Assembly (NCBI GenBank): GCA_018873245.2 | Contig: JAEMBT020000009.1 | Coordinates: 15,867,794-15,931,793, forward strand | DNA length: 64,000 nucleotides | Direction: 5' to 3' | From: Archegozetes longisetosus | Lineage: Eukaryota > Arthropoda > Arachnida > Sarcoptiformes > Trhypochthoniidae | Shown here: positions 26,301 through 42,873 of the stretch, in pieces | How positions within the stretch are numbered: position 1 is the first letter of the stretch | Layout: each line of letters begins with the position of its first letter | Notes under the pieces: generated by a model | Database searches by the model: none | Seen by the model: the letters and a program-made list of their open reading frames with translations, nothing else | What the model was told of the DNA's origin: nothing | Position numbers and translations under genes: made by a program

Positions 26301-26539
26301 ACTTGATTGCTCCTGACTTTTCAGGTTAAGTCACTGTTAATATACTGATTAACTTAAAATAAGTGTTATCTTAAAGCAGACAAGTTAGAAGGTTTTCACA
26401 TTTATTGGTTGAGTTGCAGGTGTAAAATATGCTCAATGCGATTATTTGCTATAAACACTACTTCATAATACTCACCATAACTATACCATATATTACTGTT
26501 ATGCTCGTTTCTACTACATACCACACTTTTGGTCACTTT

Positions 26540-26630
26540 GACTTCACTTGACTTCACTCACCTGACACTCACGGATCTGAAACTCACGGATCTGACATTC
26601 ACTGATCTGACGTTCACTAACCTGACAGTG
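26540..26630. repeat. 16-18-bp minisatellite directly upstream of the Dickkopf-like gene
   Basis: Copies of GACACTCACGGATCT, GACATTCACTGATCT and GACGTTCACTAACCT run up to a few bases before the ATG at 26634, so they probably lie in the 5' leader or promoter. In frame they encode a Leu-Thr-Asp-Leu-type repeat that extends the open frame upstream. I prefer the ATG at 26634 because a signal peptide starts there. Confidence 0.8.
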
Positions 26631-26633
26631 AAA

Positions 26634-27385
26634 ATGAATTTTTGTCGAACTGTTTCCATATTGTTTTGTTTGTATGATCTTTGTAAAGCTGCTTATATTT
26701 TTGGTTGGATGTTACACAACCCTATTCCTGATGACATGAGTTTAGCCATTTCTGATCAAACCAGAAATTCCACCCATACTGGAATCAAATGTAAACATGA
26801 TAGCGACTGTGGAACCGATAGTCACATGTATTGCGACTTTCATTACGGAAGATGTGATTATCTTCACGAAGAAGGACAGCTCTGCAGACGAGATGGACAA
26901 TGCCTTAAAGGATTAATTTGTATGTTTGGTAAATGTGATACTCCGGCAAAACCAGGACATAAAGGCTCGCGCTGTAGTGATGACAGTGATTGTAAGTCAA
27001 ATTTATGTTGTGCTCGACAACATGGAGAGAAAATCTGCAAGAGTAAACTTCAGAGAGGACATCGCTGTTATGTCCCTCTTGGTGGACTTGATTATAGCCT
27101 TAATGAGTTGTGCCCTTGCGATGAAGGACTTGAGTGCCTCAGAGTTAAGCCTAAACATAAGCGGTATGTTTTCGAATATTTGTTTTGGAAGATTTTCTTG
27201 TAGAAGCTCTTCTTGTAGAAGCTCTTCTTGTAGAAGCTCTTCTTGTAGAAGCTCTTCTTGTAGAAGCTCTTCTCCTAAGAAGAATTTTAAGGTTTCTAAT
27301 TGTTTCTTAACTTTTTATCTACAGAAAGAGTCGTCACTGGCAGTCAGATACTGATCAATTGAGATGCACTTCTTCTGTGAACTGA
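26634..27385 (+). CDS. Secreted cysteine-rich Dickkopf/prokineticin-like protein
   Basis: Two exons, 26634-27163 and 27325-27385, give 196 residues. Residues 1 to about 20 form a signal peptide (MNFCRTVSILFCLYDLCKAA). A first cluster of eight cysteines follows (from IKCKHDSDCG to MFGKC, including RRDGQCLKGLIC). A second cluster of ten has the pattern SRC, SDC, LCC, KIC, HRC, ELCPC, LEC and a final LRC encoded by exon 2. That spacing (C..C..CC..C..C..CPC..C..C) is typical of the colipase fold shared by the second domain of Dickkopf proteins, prokineticins and related arthropod secreted factors. The product should be extracellular. Whether it acts on Wnt/LRP signalling or as a peptide hormone or cytokine cannot be told. 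A strict Dickkopf first domain has ten cysteines, so this one is shorter. The ORF also reads upstream of the chosen ATG, but only through a minisatellite. Confidence 0.8.
27178..27275 (+). repeat. 15-bp minisatellite in the intron of the Dickkopf-like gene
   Basis: Five to six nearly perfect copies of GTAGAAGCTCTTCTT occupy most of the 161-bp intron (27164-27324). The donor is GTATGT and the acceptor is ATCTACAG. Confidence 0.93.
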
Positions 27386-27585
27386 AAATATATTTTTAAA
27401 AAATAATACTAAAAATGATATATTTCATATTTTCAAATTAGTTTCAAAGTGTGTATGATTGAAAGTTTGATTGTTGTATATAAGATTAGTTTGACTTATA
27501 AGAAGATTTATGGATAAGTTTTTTGTAATGTATATAATTTTTGTAATGTATATGTTTTCAAATTATATTCCAATTATTGTATGCA

Positions 27586-27591
27586 AATAAA
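27586..27591 (+). terminator. Polyadenylation signal of the Dickkopf-like gene
   Basis: A canonical AATAAA lies 200 bp after the stop codon, followed by T-rich sequence. It is a plausible 3' end, but AT richness makes chance matches common. Confidence 0.5.
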
Positions 27592-28197
27592 ATATATTTT
27601 TCTCTATAATTGCCATAACTACTGAATTTAGGAATCAATTTTCTTTTTATTAATTGATATTTATTTTTAGAAACTTTTAATATAACATTATGTAGTCTTC
27701 TATATTTAGTCTTAATTATTAAAGTTTATTTCAAATCTATTTTCAAATTTATTGCCAAATCTATTTCCAAATCTGTTTTCAAATCTGTTTTCAAATATAT
27801 TTCCAAATATATCTCTCTATGCATTCCTAGTTCTTCATATATACTATAATTCTAAATATGGATAATAGAAGTCGAGAATAGTGCTAAAATTCCAGCATTC
27901 TATCGATCGATTCTTCAGACCTTATTCTAGTTGAAAATAATAGGAAAACAAGTCAATACAGTGTACAGCGTTCTGAATACACTGTATGGTATGTTGTCAA
28001 TATACTGCATGGTATGTTCAGGTTTGCAACGAGTGTTCTATATTAGGAATATAGGGAGTTGGCTAATGTCAAGAGGATGAACGTTGTTCTATTTTTAGAT
28101 ACCTATTCACTTTTGGATCTACTCACTATCACATCCCTTTCTACTCTATTTCGTATCTGCTTCTGTTACGTTTTCATGCTATATTTGATGAGTCTTT

Positions 28198-28246
<49 letters not shown>

Positions 28247-31200
28247 AATTAAACTTATATTAAGTTATTCTCTATTTTTATATAAATGCATCACCTAACT
28301 ATATATATTCTGTATTATGTAATATTATCATTATGATTTTGTTTTTATGCATTTAACCATTTTCAGATTATTTAGTAATATTTAGTAATATTTTGTAATG
28401 TAAGTCAGTTATGAGGAACCAAAATCTGTTTAAAACAATACTATTATGTAGTTGTTATTTAACTTCAACTTTTAAAGCTGTGCTATGAAGTGACTTTTAC
28501 AGGGGTAGAAACAACGTTTGCATAATGATAGGAATTATAATTGGATTAAATCTAAAAATTGATAATAGATCAAAATATGTATATATAATAAACACTATAT
28601 ATACGTTTGTATACGTTATATATATATATAAGTAAAACAGAATTTATAGTGCTAGCACTTCAACAAACTGCTTTAGGTTCAGATGAGTTCATATCGAAAT
28701 GTCACTAGGTCATATAGAACCCAATCAGGATTAGCCTTCTGTAAGACTATATTTTTACTCATGCATCACTTTTTCTCTTTCTTTCTATCTTTTCTTTCTA
28801 TCCTTTCTATACTTTCTTACTATTTATTATTGCTATGAAACATTCATCTCAACCTTCTCTACATTTAAATTATATCTGTTTCAGTTTTCATACTAATCCA
28901 CAATATGCTTATCTCATGAGATTTCTTACGCAATAAAATAGAATTTTCATGCATGGAATTAGAAATCGATTCTACACTAATGCTATACTTATTCAATGCT
29001 AATACTATAAATATGTTGCCAATTCTTTTTCTCAGTACTTTTCGTTCTATCAATTTAGATTTCTATTCAATATTGATTTAACTATTTTTTTGTTTTAATT
29101 CAACCAAAACTTTCATAGATAAGGCTAGAAATAACATGCATTTATCATATAGTTAACCAATCAGAATTGTTAATTTTTTAAATTATCCAATCAAATAAGA
29201 AGTTAATATATATTCTGAGTCTAATTCATAGATATATAGTCAATTTGAAGGAAGAACATTTTGCACAATACGACTTCCATTTGCGTCACTATATTATGCA
29301 TAAAAGTTAATAAACGCACGCTTTTCCTCTTATCTCAAACACTTGACTCTAATAGGAGAACAGAGTTGAAAAGCAAATAATTTACCGATTCTTAATAAGA
29401 ATTTACTATTCTAAAGTTTGACGTTTTTATATGTACTACCAGTTTGGATGCCTCTATCTAATTGGTCTTAATTGCTTATATTTTCATGTGCTCTGGGATT
29501 AATAATCGTTTTGATTGACGTAATATCATTTAACTCAAACTATTTCTGATCATTATATTAAGTTTGTTTTAATAAATATAGATATTCTTGTCTCATGTAG
29601 TCTTTTATGTAATCTTTAAGTTCAACCAATGTCTTCTGACTCCTGATTCATCGCAACCTTAGCCTATAAGGTTACATATCTTGAACCTGATGTAACAATA
29701 GTGAGCTTTTTCAATATTGAGACATGAATGCACTTTGAATTTTAGACAATTAATAAAAATTGTCTACCATTATATGCTTGGCGTTCATGTTTACTCTATA
29801 TGCCAATATATGGTATATTGGATTTCGTACTAACCGGATCCTACCTGCAAATATCATTCTTATCAGTGCAACAACATTAGGCCTACAATCAAGCCATAGT
29901 TTCACATTAAAGCTTTCATAAAATATTAGTCCCAAGGTTGTTTCAAATACATTTATTCGATTCTAAATATATGTAAAATAATCTTTTTTTTGTTTGATTT
30001 GATGAACTAAAGGGGAAGTATGAATGATTTTATTTATGAATTAATGCTAGTTTAACATTACAAGACTGAACAGATAAACCTTCGCCTGAGGCCATATAGT
30101 GATTCTGTGGATTAACCTCGAGTTTAGTTTTGCCAAAATATAGGACACAATATATCTTAACTTTCAGAAGAGAACTTTATTGTACTTAATCGACTTGATT
30201 CACATTCAAACTAGAAAACATTAGAGAAAGAGTTCAATTTATTTTTGTTTTTTTTGTATAGAGATATACTTTTCCGCGTCCTTATGCGAAATTCAAAGAC
30301 TGATTTTTGTGATTTCAATTTCTTTGCTATATTTGAAAGATAAAGTTTGCTAACCTAACCTAAAGTTTACTAAACCTTTTCCCATTCGAATTTATAACAA
30401 AAATATTTGAAAATAAATTATCTTTTTGAAGCTGATTTGTCTTGTTTACCTAAAAAGTTTGACTCAATTTTTTAAATAGTCTAAAAGCTGCGATGGGAGT
30501 GCACAAAGTTCAAAATACCAAGTAAGGGTGTACCGAGTGGGGGGGGGTCTACTAATCATATTCAATTTGATTGAATATAAACTTTTACGATTAGAACCTA
30601 TTCTGTTATAGTGTTAAATTAGAATTATTCAGCATATTTACTTTATTTCGTAGTTATAACAAAGTAAGAAAATTTCACATCCAAAATATGCAAGTTTTAT
30701 GTAGAGATAGGGAGTTTAAGTTGGATGTACCTATGCACCTTCAGCTCCACTAATTTGCTACTCTTCAAAACAGACCATTAAAAATAATAACTAAGATAAC
30801 AAATTGAAATTTATACGTTATCAACAGACATTTCTCTATAGAATTGTCTAAAAAGAGTAATTTACTAACTGTTATCAATATAGACACTATCTATGAGATC
30901 TTCTAGCATTATTGAACTGTTTTCAACTAAGACTTTTGATTCAAATGCAAAGTCTAGTAAACAAATAGCGATAAAGTGCGTTGAAGCAATTAAGCAAACT
31001 TGATTTGAAGGAAAGATAGATAGATAGAAAATGACAATTTTAGAGATAAGTTTAAGAAATATATATAGTATAGTATAGATTTGAACGGTGGTTATAATGC
31101 ACTAGCAGAGAAGTTAAGGAATGTGTAAGGGGATGTAGTAGTAGAAGGGTATAGAAGCATGTAATTATCGTAATTGATGGATTGCCAACTCAGCTAGACT

Positions 31201-31534
31201 CACATGTTATATTATATGAATACAAGCGGTATACAACATATATAACAAATAAGAGTTGTATTGGTACATTCACCTCACACGGGTACAAAAAGAAATAACA
31301 AGCGTAATTGATGGATTGCCAACTCATCTAAACTCACATGTTATGTCAATACATATGCTATACATATATAATAAGTGTGTGTTGCCCTTCCCTTGTTCAT
31401 ATATATATATATATATTTATAATAATAATAATAATAATAATAATAATTAAAATTTGATATTTCAAATCAATTATAATAAAGAACCAAAGTGATTGTATAT
31501 GAATTAAATAGTGATTGTATTATATATTTAGATA
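27592..31534. other. Intergenic, AT-rich
   Basis: No gene is supported. The stretch contains a TTTCCAAATCTG minisatellite (about 27730-27810), a CA microsatellite, a G9 run at about 30540-30548, and a near-duplicated segment (GTAATTGATGGATTGCCAAC at about 31170 and 31299, with similar flanks). AT and AAT tracts lie just upstream of Imp. The ATAATG at the start of the Imp exon is preceded by TTATATATTTAG, a possible acceptor, so part of this region may be an Imp 5' intron. Confidence 0.55.
28200..28244. repeat. (CA)n microsatellite
   Basis: Perfect CA run of about 22 units. Confidence 0.96.
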
Positions 31535-36390
<4,856 letters not shown>

Positions 36391-36539
36391 GAAATAATTG
36401 CTCAAAACTTAATTCTTAAACACCTTATAACAAAGTTTATATTTGATGAAGTTATCACGTTCTGTTGGCAGTTGTTATGTCAATTGTAATGATTTTAGTA
36501 ATAATGGATTTAATTATAATTAATTTTGATTATAATTTG

Positions 36540-36645
36540 AGTTATGATGAATTAGGTTATAATGGATTCGAGTTATAATGGATTCGAGTTATAATGGATT
36601 CGAGTTATAATGGATTCGAGTTATAATGGATTTGAATTATAATGA
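36540..36645. repeat. 16-bp minisatellite downstream of Imp
   Basis: About six direct copies of GTTATAATGGATTCGA, degenerating at both ends. Confidence 0.9.
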
Positions 36646-37345
36646 ATTTGATTTATAATTTGAGTTATAATAGATTTAATTATAATAAACTAGAATTATA
36701 CGATATATAAAATTACATTTAGCATAATAACTGCCCTGATAGTGTCAGTAATTGAGAATTTGTAATGTTGAGCAAAGTGTTTTAAATGAAAAATAAATTG
36801 TCTCTGGTGTCGACATCGCAGCTATCAGTACAAACAATAGCAAAATATATAATTAACTGAAATGAGTGGAAAGTTGCGAATGTTGTCATATTTTGTAATC
36901 ATATTAATTGTTGTAATTATTAGAGATTCGTTCAGAGAGCATATGTTTTATTTTTATACTTGTTGGAGGAACTAATAACTAATTTTATGTTATAATGATA
37001 ATGAATTTTTATAAATTATATCATAAACCACCGTCATCTTAAGGTATTCCCGGGGCAAAAGGTTCAGCCATTCATGTAATAACAATTTAAAGATATTATG
37101 ACATTCGATATATACTATACATAAGAGTTCGTATACTATACATAAGAATTGGATATAATATACATAAGACTTGGATATAATACTATACATATATATACAT
37201 ATTATATATTATATATATATATAATATACTGATCAGAACAAAGTAATTAAATCCCTTTGTATTTCGTAAAACAGCTAATGTATTAATTAAGCTTCCGGAC
37301 AATAAGTTTCTCCAATAAGAATGTCAATTATGTATTGCGCAGACG

Positions 37346-37451
<106 letters not shown>

Positions 37452-37694
37452 ACATACATATATCACACTTGCATACATATACCTTTCAGCTACAATTGAT
37501 CAGGTTTCTAATTCCATATAATGATAATAATAATTATCTATCATCATCATCACCATCATCTTGATTGTGATGATGTCAATCACTATTTGATCAGTACTTT
37601 TCATCTGTTTTCTTTTTAGTCCTTCAATATTTTGTTGATTCATTATGTTTGACAATTTTGTCAGATGTTTATTGGTTCATAAGAGTGATAGTTT

Positions 37695-37840
37695 GATGTT
37701 ATCGATACTATCGGTAGCTTTGATAGCATTTGTAGTGTCGATAGTATCGATAAGATTGATGACATTGATAAGATCGATAGTATTGATAGGATCGATAGCA
37801 TTGATAAGATCGATAGCACTGATAAGATCGATAGTATAGC
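37695..37840. repeat. 15-18-bp minisatellite (ATCGATAG-type units)
   Basis: Direct copies of AGATCGATAGYATTGAT and shorter variants. In frame it encodes Ile/Ser/Arg repeats on plus and Ile/Asp repeats on minus, so the open frames over it are repeat artefacts. Confidence 0.88.
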
Positions 37841-38227
37841 GAAATGCTTTACAATTAAGTTTATATCCTAACAAAATTGTCAATATGTTATGAATCGACT
37901 GTACTTACCATGAAAGCAAATGAATTAGTAATAAACCCGATCCTCTAAAGAAAGGATCCAAAAAAGATTGTTAGCTGCAGTTGAAATTGTCAAAACAGAT
38001 ATGAATTAATGGAACTAATTAATGAAACTAATTATGCTCTCATAAATAATGACTTTGAACCAATGAAATTATAATTAAACTGACCCAACAACTGATTTAT
38101 CTCTTCTCTATAATAGACTATTTCAGTGGAATCAGTTAATGAGATGTATTTATTACCAATTAATGAATTTTTTCATTTGTATTTATGTTTATCCCAAAAA
38201 TTACTTTAAACTTATTGTTTAACTGTG

Positions 38228-38399
38228 CACTTAAGTGGTTTTTCAACAGTTATATAACGATCCCATTGGAAATACGGCTTAACTTCTATAGAATATTAAA
38301 ACCGCTTAACTACACTTAAGTGGTTTTTCAAAAGTTACGTAACAAACCTATTGAAAAAGACGGCTTAACAGTAACAGACGACTAAAACCACTTAACTAC
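38228..38399. mobile_element. Tandem pair of about 85-bp palindromic-ended units bounded by TTAA
   Basis: Unit 1 (38228-38312) and unit 2 (38313-38399) are about 70 percent alike by eye. Each begins CACTTAAGTGGTTTTTCAA and ends AAAACCRCTTAACTAC, so GTGGTTTT/AAAACCRC form inverted termini inside TTAA on both sides, with a shared ACGGCTTAAC internal block. This could be a tiny TTAA-targeting MITE that was duplicated, or simply a palindromic satellite unit. There is no coding capacity. Confidence 0.6.
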
Positions 38400-38754
38400 A
38401 TACCAAAAGTAATCGGTTACGCAAAACAACGGTTGACACATTAAACTAGATCTAACAGACAATAAATAAGCAAAAAACTAATAGTTTATTGTGTTTCCTG
38501 AATTGATTTTAGTTCTAACTAATGAACATGTATGACCGTAAAGCCTAATTAAAAGCAATCTAACCTAACCTATCGAAAAGCAACCTAACCTATAGTATGC
38601 ACTACTACCTCAATTTAATGAACATGATTATATGATTTGAAATGAAATCATAGCTGCTATGTAGTGCTGTATTGGTTAATTTTATACGAACATTTATATT
38701 GTGAAAATAGAAATTGAAATGAACAGAAATTGATTTGTTTTATGTTTGAATTAT

Positions 38755-38803
38755 ACTATAAACTATAAACTATAAACTATAAACTATAAACTATAAACTA
38801 TAA
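38755..38803. repeat. (ACTATAA)n heptamer run
   Basis: About seven perfect copies of ACTATAA. Confidence 0.93.
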
Positions 38804-40197
38804 TAACTATTAATGTGTCACACAGTAATATTGTAATAGTTGAACTAAAATACATATAATCATTTATTATTATTATTATTATTATGATTAAGTAATATAT
38901 AAATACGTAATTATTTCTCTCTTTCTCTGTCACCCTATCTGCTGCCTGTAACTTAATAGCAAAATAATGATTTGACCTTCTTATTTGATTTACCATTTAC
39001 TTTATTCAATGTGTTCTATGTTTATTGTTGATTTAGAACCAAACTATACAGCCATAATTGATTATAATTGATCATAACTGATTAATTATTTGTAATAATT
39101 ACCAGTACTATTATTATTATTATTATTATTATTGCTATTATTATAATCATTATTATTATTATTATTATTATTATATTGCCAACTGTACTTTTTGGGATAT
39201 TTCTATTTATCATTATTCTAGTTTGTCTTCTCTTATTTGCTTACACATTCTTTCTATTTTTAGATACATTAGTATTTGCTTTATACTTCTTTATGCCCAC
39301 TGACACCTCCCAACGTCTCCCCCCCAACACCTCCCCACCACCTTCTCTTTACTTATCTTGTTTCCTCTTTTTTTCGCCTAAATCTGTCTGTTTCTGTCTG
39401 TTTAGCTTACAAATTGCTTTATGTTAGTTATAATTATACTAACTATAAAAGAGTTAACAGATAATTTGCATTACTATGGAAATATGGAATTATTGATTTA
39501 TTGATTTATATCATTGATTATGTTTATATGTTTAGCCAAATTATTTATCTGTTATTATTGAGTCATTTTTTTAGTACAACTACCTCATTTCCTCTTTTAT
39601 TTTGATTTGTCTGATCATTCATATTTCGATTATGGCTCAGATATATATATATATATGTTTATATATATATGTATGTAATGCAAATTTCTATTATTATTAT
39701 TATTATTATGTTGTTGTTCTCTTCCTTCTTCTTCCTCCTCCTCTTCTTCTTTTCTCTATAATTCGCCACTTGTTCCCTACAACTTTTATTATCACTCAAT
39801 GTTACCTTGCTGACTTGGGTTTCAATTTCAGTTGTTGTAAAGTGTTTTCTGGCTTTGGCTTAAACTTCAATTATCATACTATATAGATTGATTTCTGATT
39901 GGTTTGAAATAGAGTAATTAACTGATATTTGCTAGTTTATCCTATGTAAAACACGAATTTATGTTAATATGAAAATGATAATACGATCAAATACAATATT
40001 ATGATTATATTATTCTCTCTCACTCTCTCTCTCTCTCTCACTCTATGCAGTTACTATTATAAATCTATTAAATTCAGGTATAACAATTGTAAACGTTATA
40101 TTTAAGCAAAACAAATAATTGGTGTATTTATTATTATTACTATTATTATTATTATTAGTAATCCAGCAGCACTTGGTTTCTCTCTCTCTCTCTCTCT

Positions 40198-40230
<33 letters not shown>

Positions 40231-42873
40231 TATATATATATATATATATGTATGTACACTTTATCACCAATTATTAATATATTTGTATCTTTTTTGCCTC
40301 CCCTCCTCTTCTCTCCTATCTGTCTCTATAATATGTCTCTGTTAGTATGTCTTTTACATAAATATCTCCCCCACTACTTTTTATCTGGCTCTTTTTCTTC
40401 GATCTATCGATTGTAAAACACCTTGGCTGCTGACCATTTGCTCATGAAATAAAAAATATTTTTCAAAAATTACATCAATCTTTTCATTATTACTATTATT
40501 AGTATTGGTATTGCTATTAGTATTGCTATTAGTATTGCTATTAGTATTACTATTAGTATTGCTATTACTACTACTTTATAATCAATCTACTCTATTGTTA
40601 GTTAATTCTATATTTAGCTTTCATGTATAGGTATATATTGGTTACTTTTATTATTGCTATATCTACTTTCAATTTTGTTATTCATGCGTTTAATCATTAG
40701 ATTTTATTTGATGTGGGAGAGAGTGAGAGAGTAAGAGAGTGAGTGAATGAGGGAGAGAGAGAGAGAGAGAGAGAGAGTGAGAGAGAGAGACCAATAAAAG
40801 TGAATACTAATTAGTGAGAAGTTTCGTGGAAACGTGTAATAATGAATGGGCTCTAAATAATCAATGGATTCTAGGTATTCACATTCCTCATGTTTTATAA
40901 ATTAGAAGTACTGGTCTATTAGTACTAGAATTTGTTCAAATAATTCTAATTTTTATAATTATTCTGATGGCGAAAATCAAAGTTTTATGAATGTTCCCGA
41001 AACCAAAATCAAAACTTTATAGCTTTTCGAAATCTAAAATTATTCAGACCCGAAGCTATAAGAAATACTTCAAATTTACTCCAAACCGGTGGCGAAGTTG
41101 GCTAAGTTTGATAATTCAGTTTTAAGCCATATGTCAACTGAATCCATAATAGTTGTTAGAGTCGAGGCTGGTTTTGTGAATGTATAAGTGATTGCCCACT
41201 TGGCTGCTATTCCTGGTTCACTACTACTCTCCTACTCCTGGTTGGCCTCTACCCACCAATTCCTGGTTGGCCTCTACCCACTTATTCTTGGTTCACCACT
41301 ACAATCGTATTCCTACTTTCCAAATAATTATAATTTGTCGAGTTAGATAAAAATTAGAACCACAGTGCAAGCTTTTAACACTAATTAGACTCAACATGAA
41401 AACTATTGATTTTCTTATTCATTAGTTGTTCATTGTATGAATTTTTATTAGTAGCTCTCTTCGAGCTCTCTCCAAACTCTCTCCAAACTCTCCAATGGTT
41501 TATTATTAGTTGATTTTTACCTTTTATATCTTCATTATGTTTAAGCATCTCATTTCTCAGCTCTTATGCTAGAATTGATCTAAAAGAAGACTATTGCAGA
41601 AACATAAGAATAATGAGCTTATTAAAACTCTGAATTAATATAGCTCACGGACTTGAATGCTTTAGGTGTTCAAGTTTATGGAAATTCAATCTTCTTAACT
41701 ATATTTTATGCTTTTTCTGTCACTATCTCTAACTTGTCGATAAATCACCAGTAAGTAGCATAAAATCAATAAACCAAAAATATTTCTTCTTCAGATAAGG
41801 TTTGTCACTCGTGTTAAGCTGCACTAGTAATTCAAGAACTAATTCAATCAATTTCAAGGTACAAATCTTATTATGCATTCATTTTTATAGTATGAATAAC
41901 AATGAATTTTTATCTAAAGTATAGCTCATTGTATTCTATTTCAATAATTTTATTGACAACTTGTGCAATAAAATACATTTGAATTACTCTTGAATTACTC
42001 TTGAATTACTGAATTATTTCTGAGTTATTCTTGAATTATTCCTGAATTATTAATTATTTCTGAACTATTTTTATATTATCTCTAAAGTATGTTCATATCA
42101 CTCAAAGTAGTATTTTTCTGATCATTCTAAGCAGTATTCTTCAAATAAATTCTAAACAAGAATTGTAATAAGAATTTGAATAGAGGAAGAGAGAGAGAGA
42201 GAGAGAGAGAGAGCTGTTAAAGTGTGCAGCTATTGGTCTCGTAATTTAGTGAACAAGTCTTATCTCTTTATGTCAAACGCAATGTTAAAACCATCATCTA
42301 TATTGACTTTCTTTGTTGACTGCTTTAGAGAGAATAAAGAATATATGAAATATAAAGAATATAAAGAATATATATAAAGAATATATTTTATATATATATA
42401 TAGAATATACAGAATGTATTGAATTCTAATAGAATAATCATTAATAAATGTATATAGAAAATCAAATTAGTTTGATCGTACATGACAATCGAAGCAAATA
42501 TGTCTTATAGAAGCAAATATGTCTTTCAATCGATAACCTAATGTGTGCACACCTAACTATATACGTACATCTATATAAACCCTAACCTGAACCTCAATTG
42601 ACGAGCTTTTTTCTCTTCTCTCTTCACTTCTCTCTTCACTTCTCTCTTCTCCTTCGTTCCGTTGGGAGTTACAGGTATTTAATTTTATTTATCTTTTATA
42701 TTATTCTTCTTTTATCCCATTCTTTCATCCCATTCTTCGTCTCATCACATCTTTATTTAATAATTAATTACTTAAAAATAGATAGCTATTTGTTTCATTT
42801 CTACTACAATCTGATATGAAATATAGTTTTGGAGAAGTTGTATAACAAGAATAGAAGTCAATTGGGAGAAGTA

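Larger units (their letters stand above)
23536..26633. other. Intergenic, AT-rich
   Basis: No gene was seen. The stretch contains an ATT run at about 23636-23667, the GAATTT minisatellite at about 25325-25490, imperfect CATACAAACATAGTATAAATG copies at about 25735-25850, and two minisatellites just upstream of the next gene. Confidence 0.65.

Noticed and set aside
26926..27354. 142-codon plus frame with Ser-Cys-Arg-Ser repeats
   Set aside because: Out-of-frame reading of the Dickkopf-like exon continuing through the intronic minisatellite.
29750..29935. 61-codon minus frame starting MGLIFYESFNVK
   Set aside because: Protein-like composition, but no splice context, neighbour or recognised family; considered chance or a decayed fragment.
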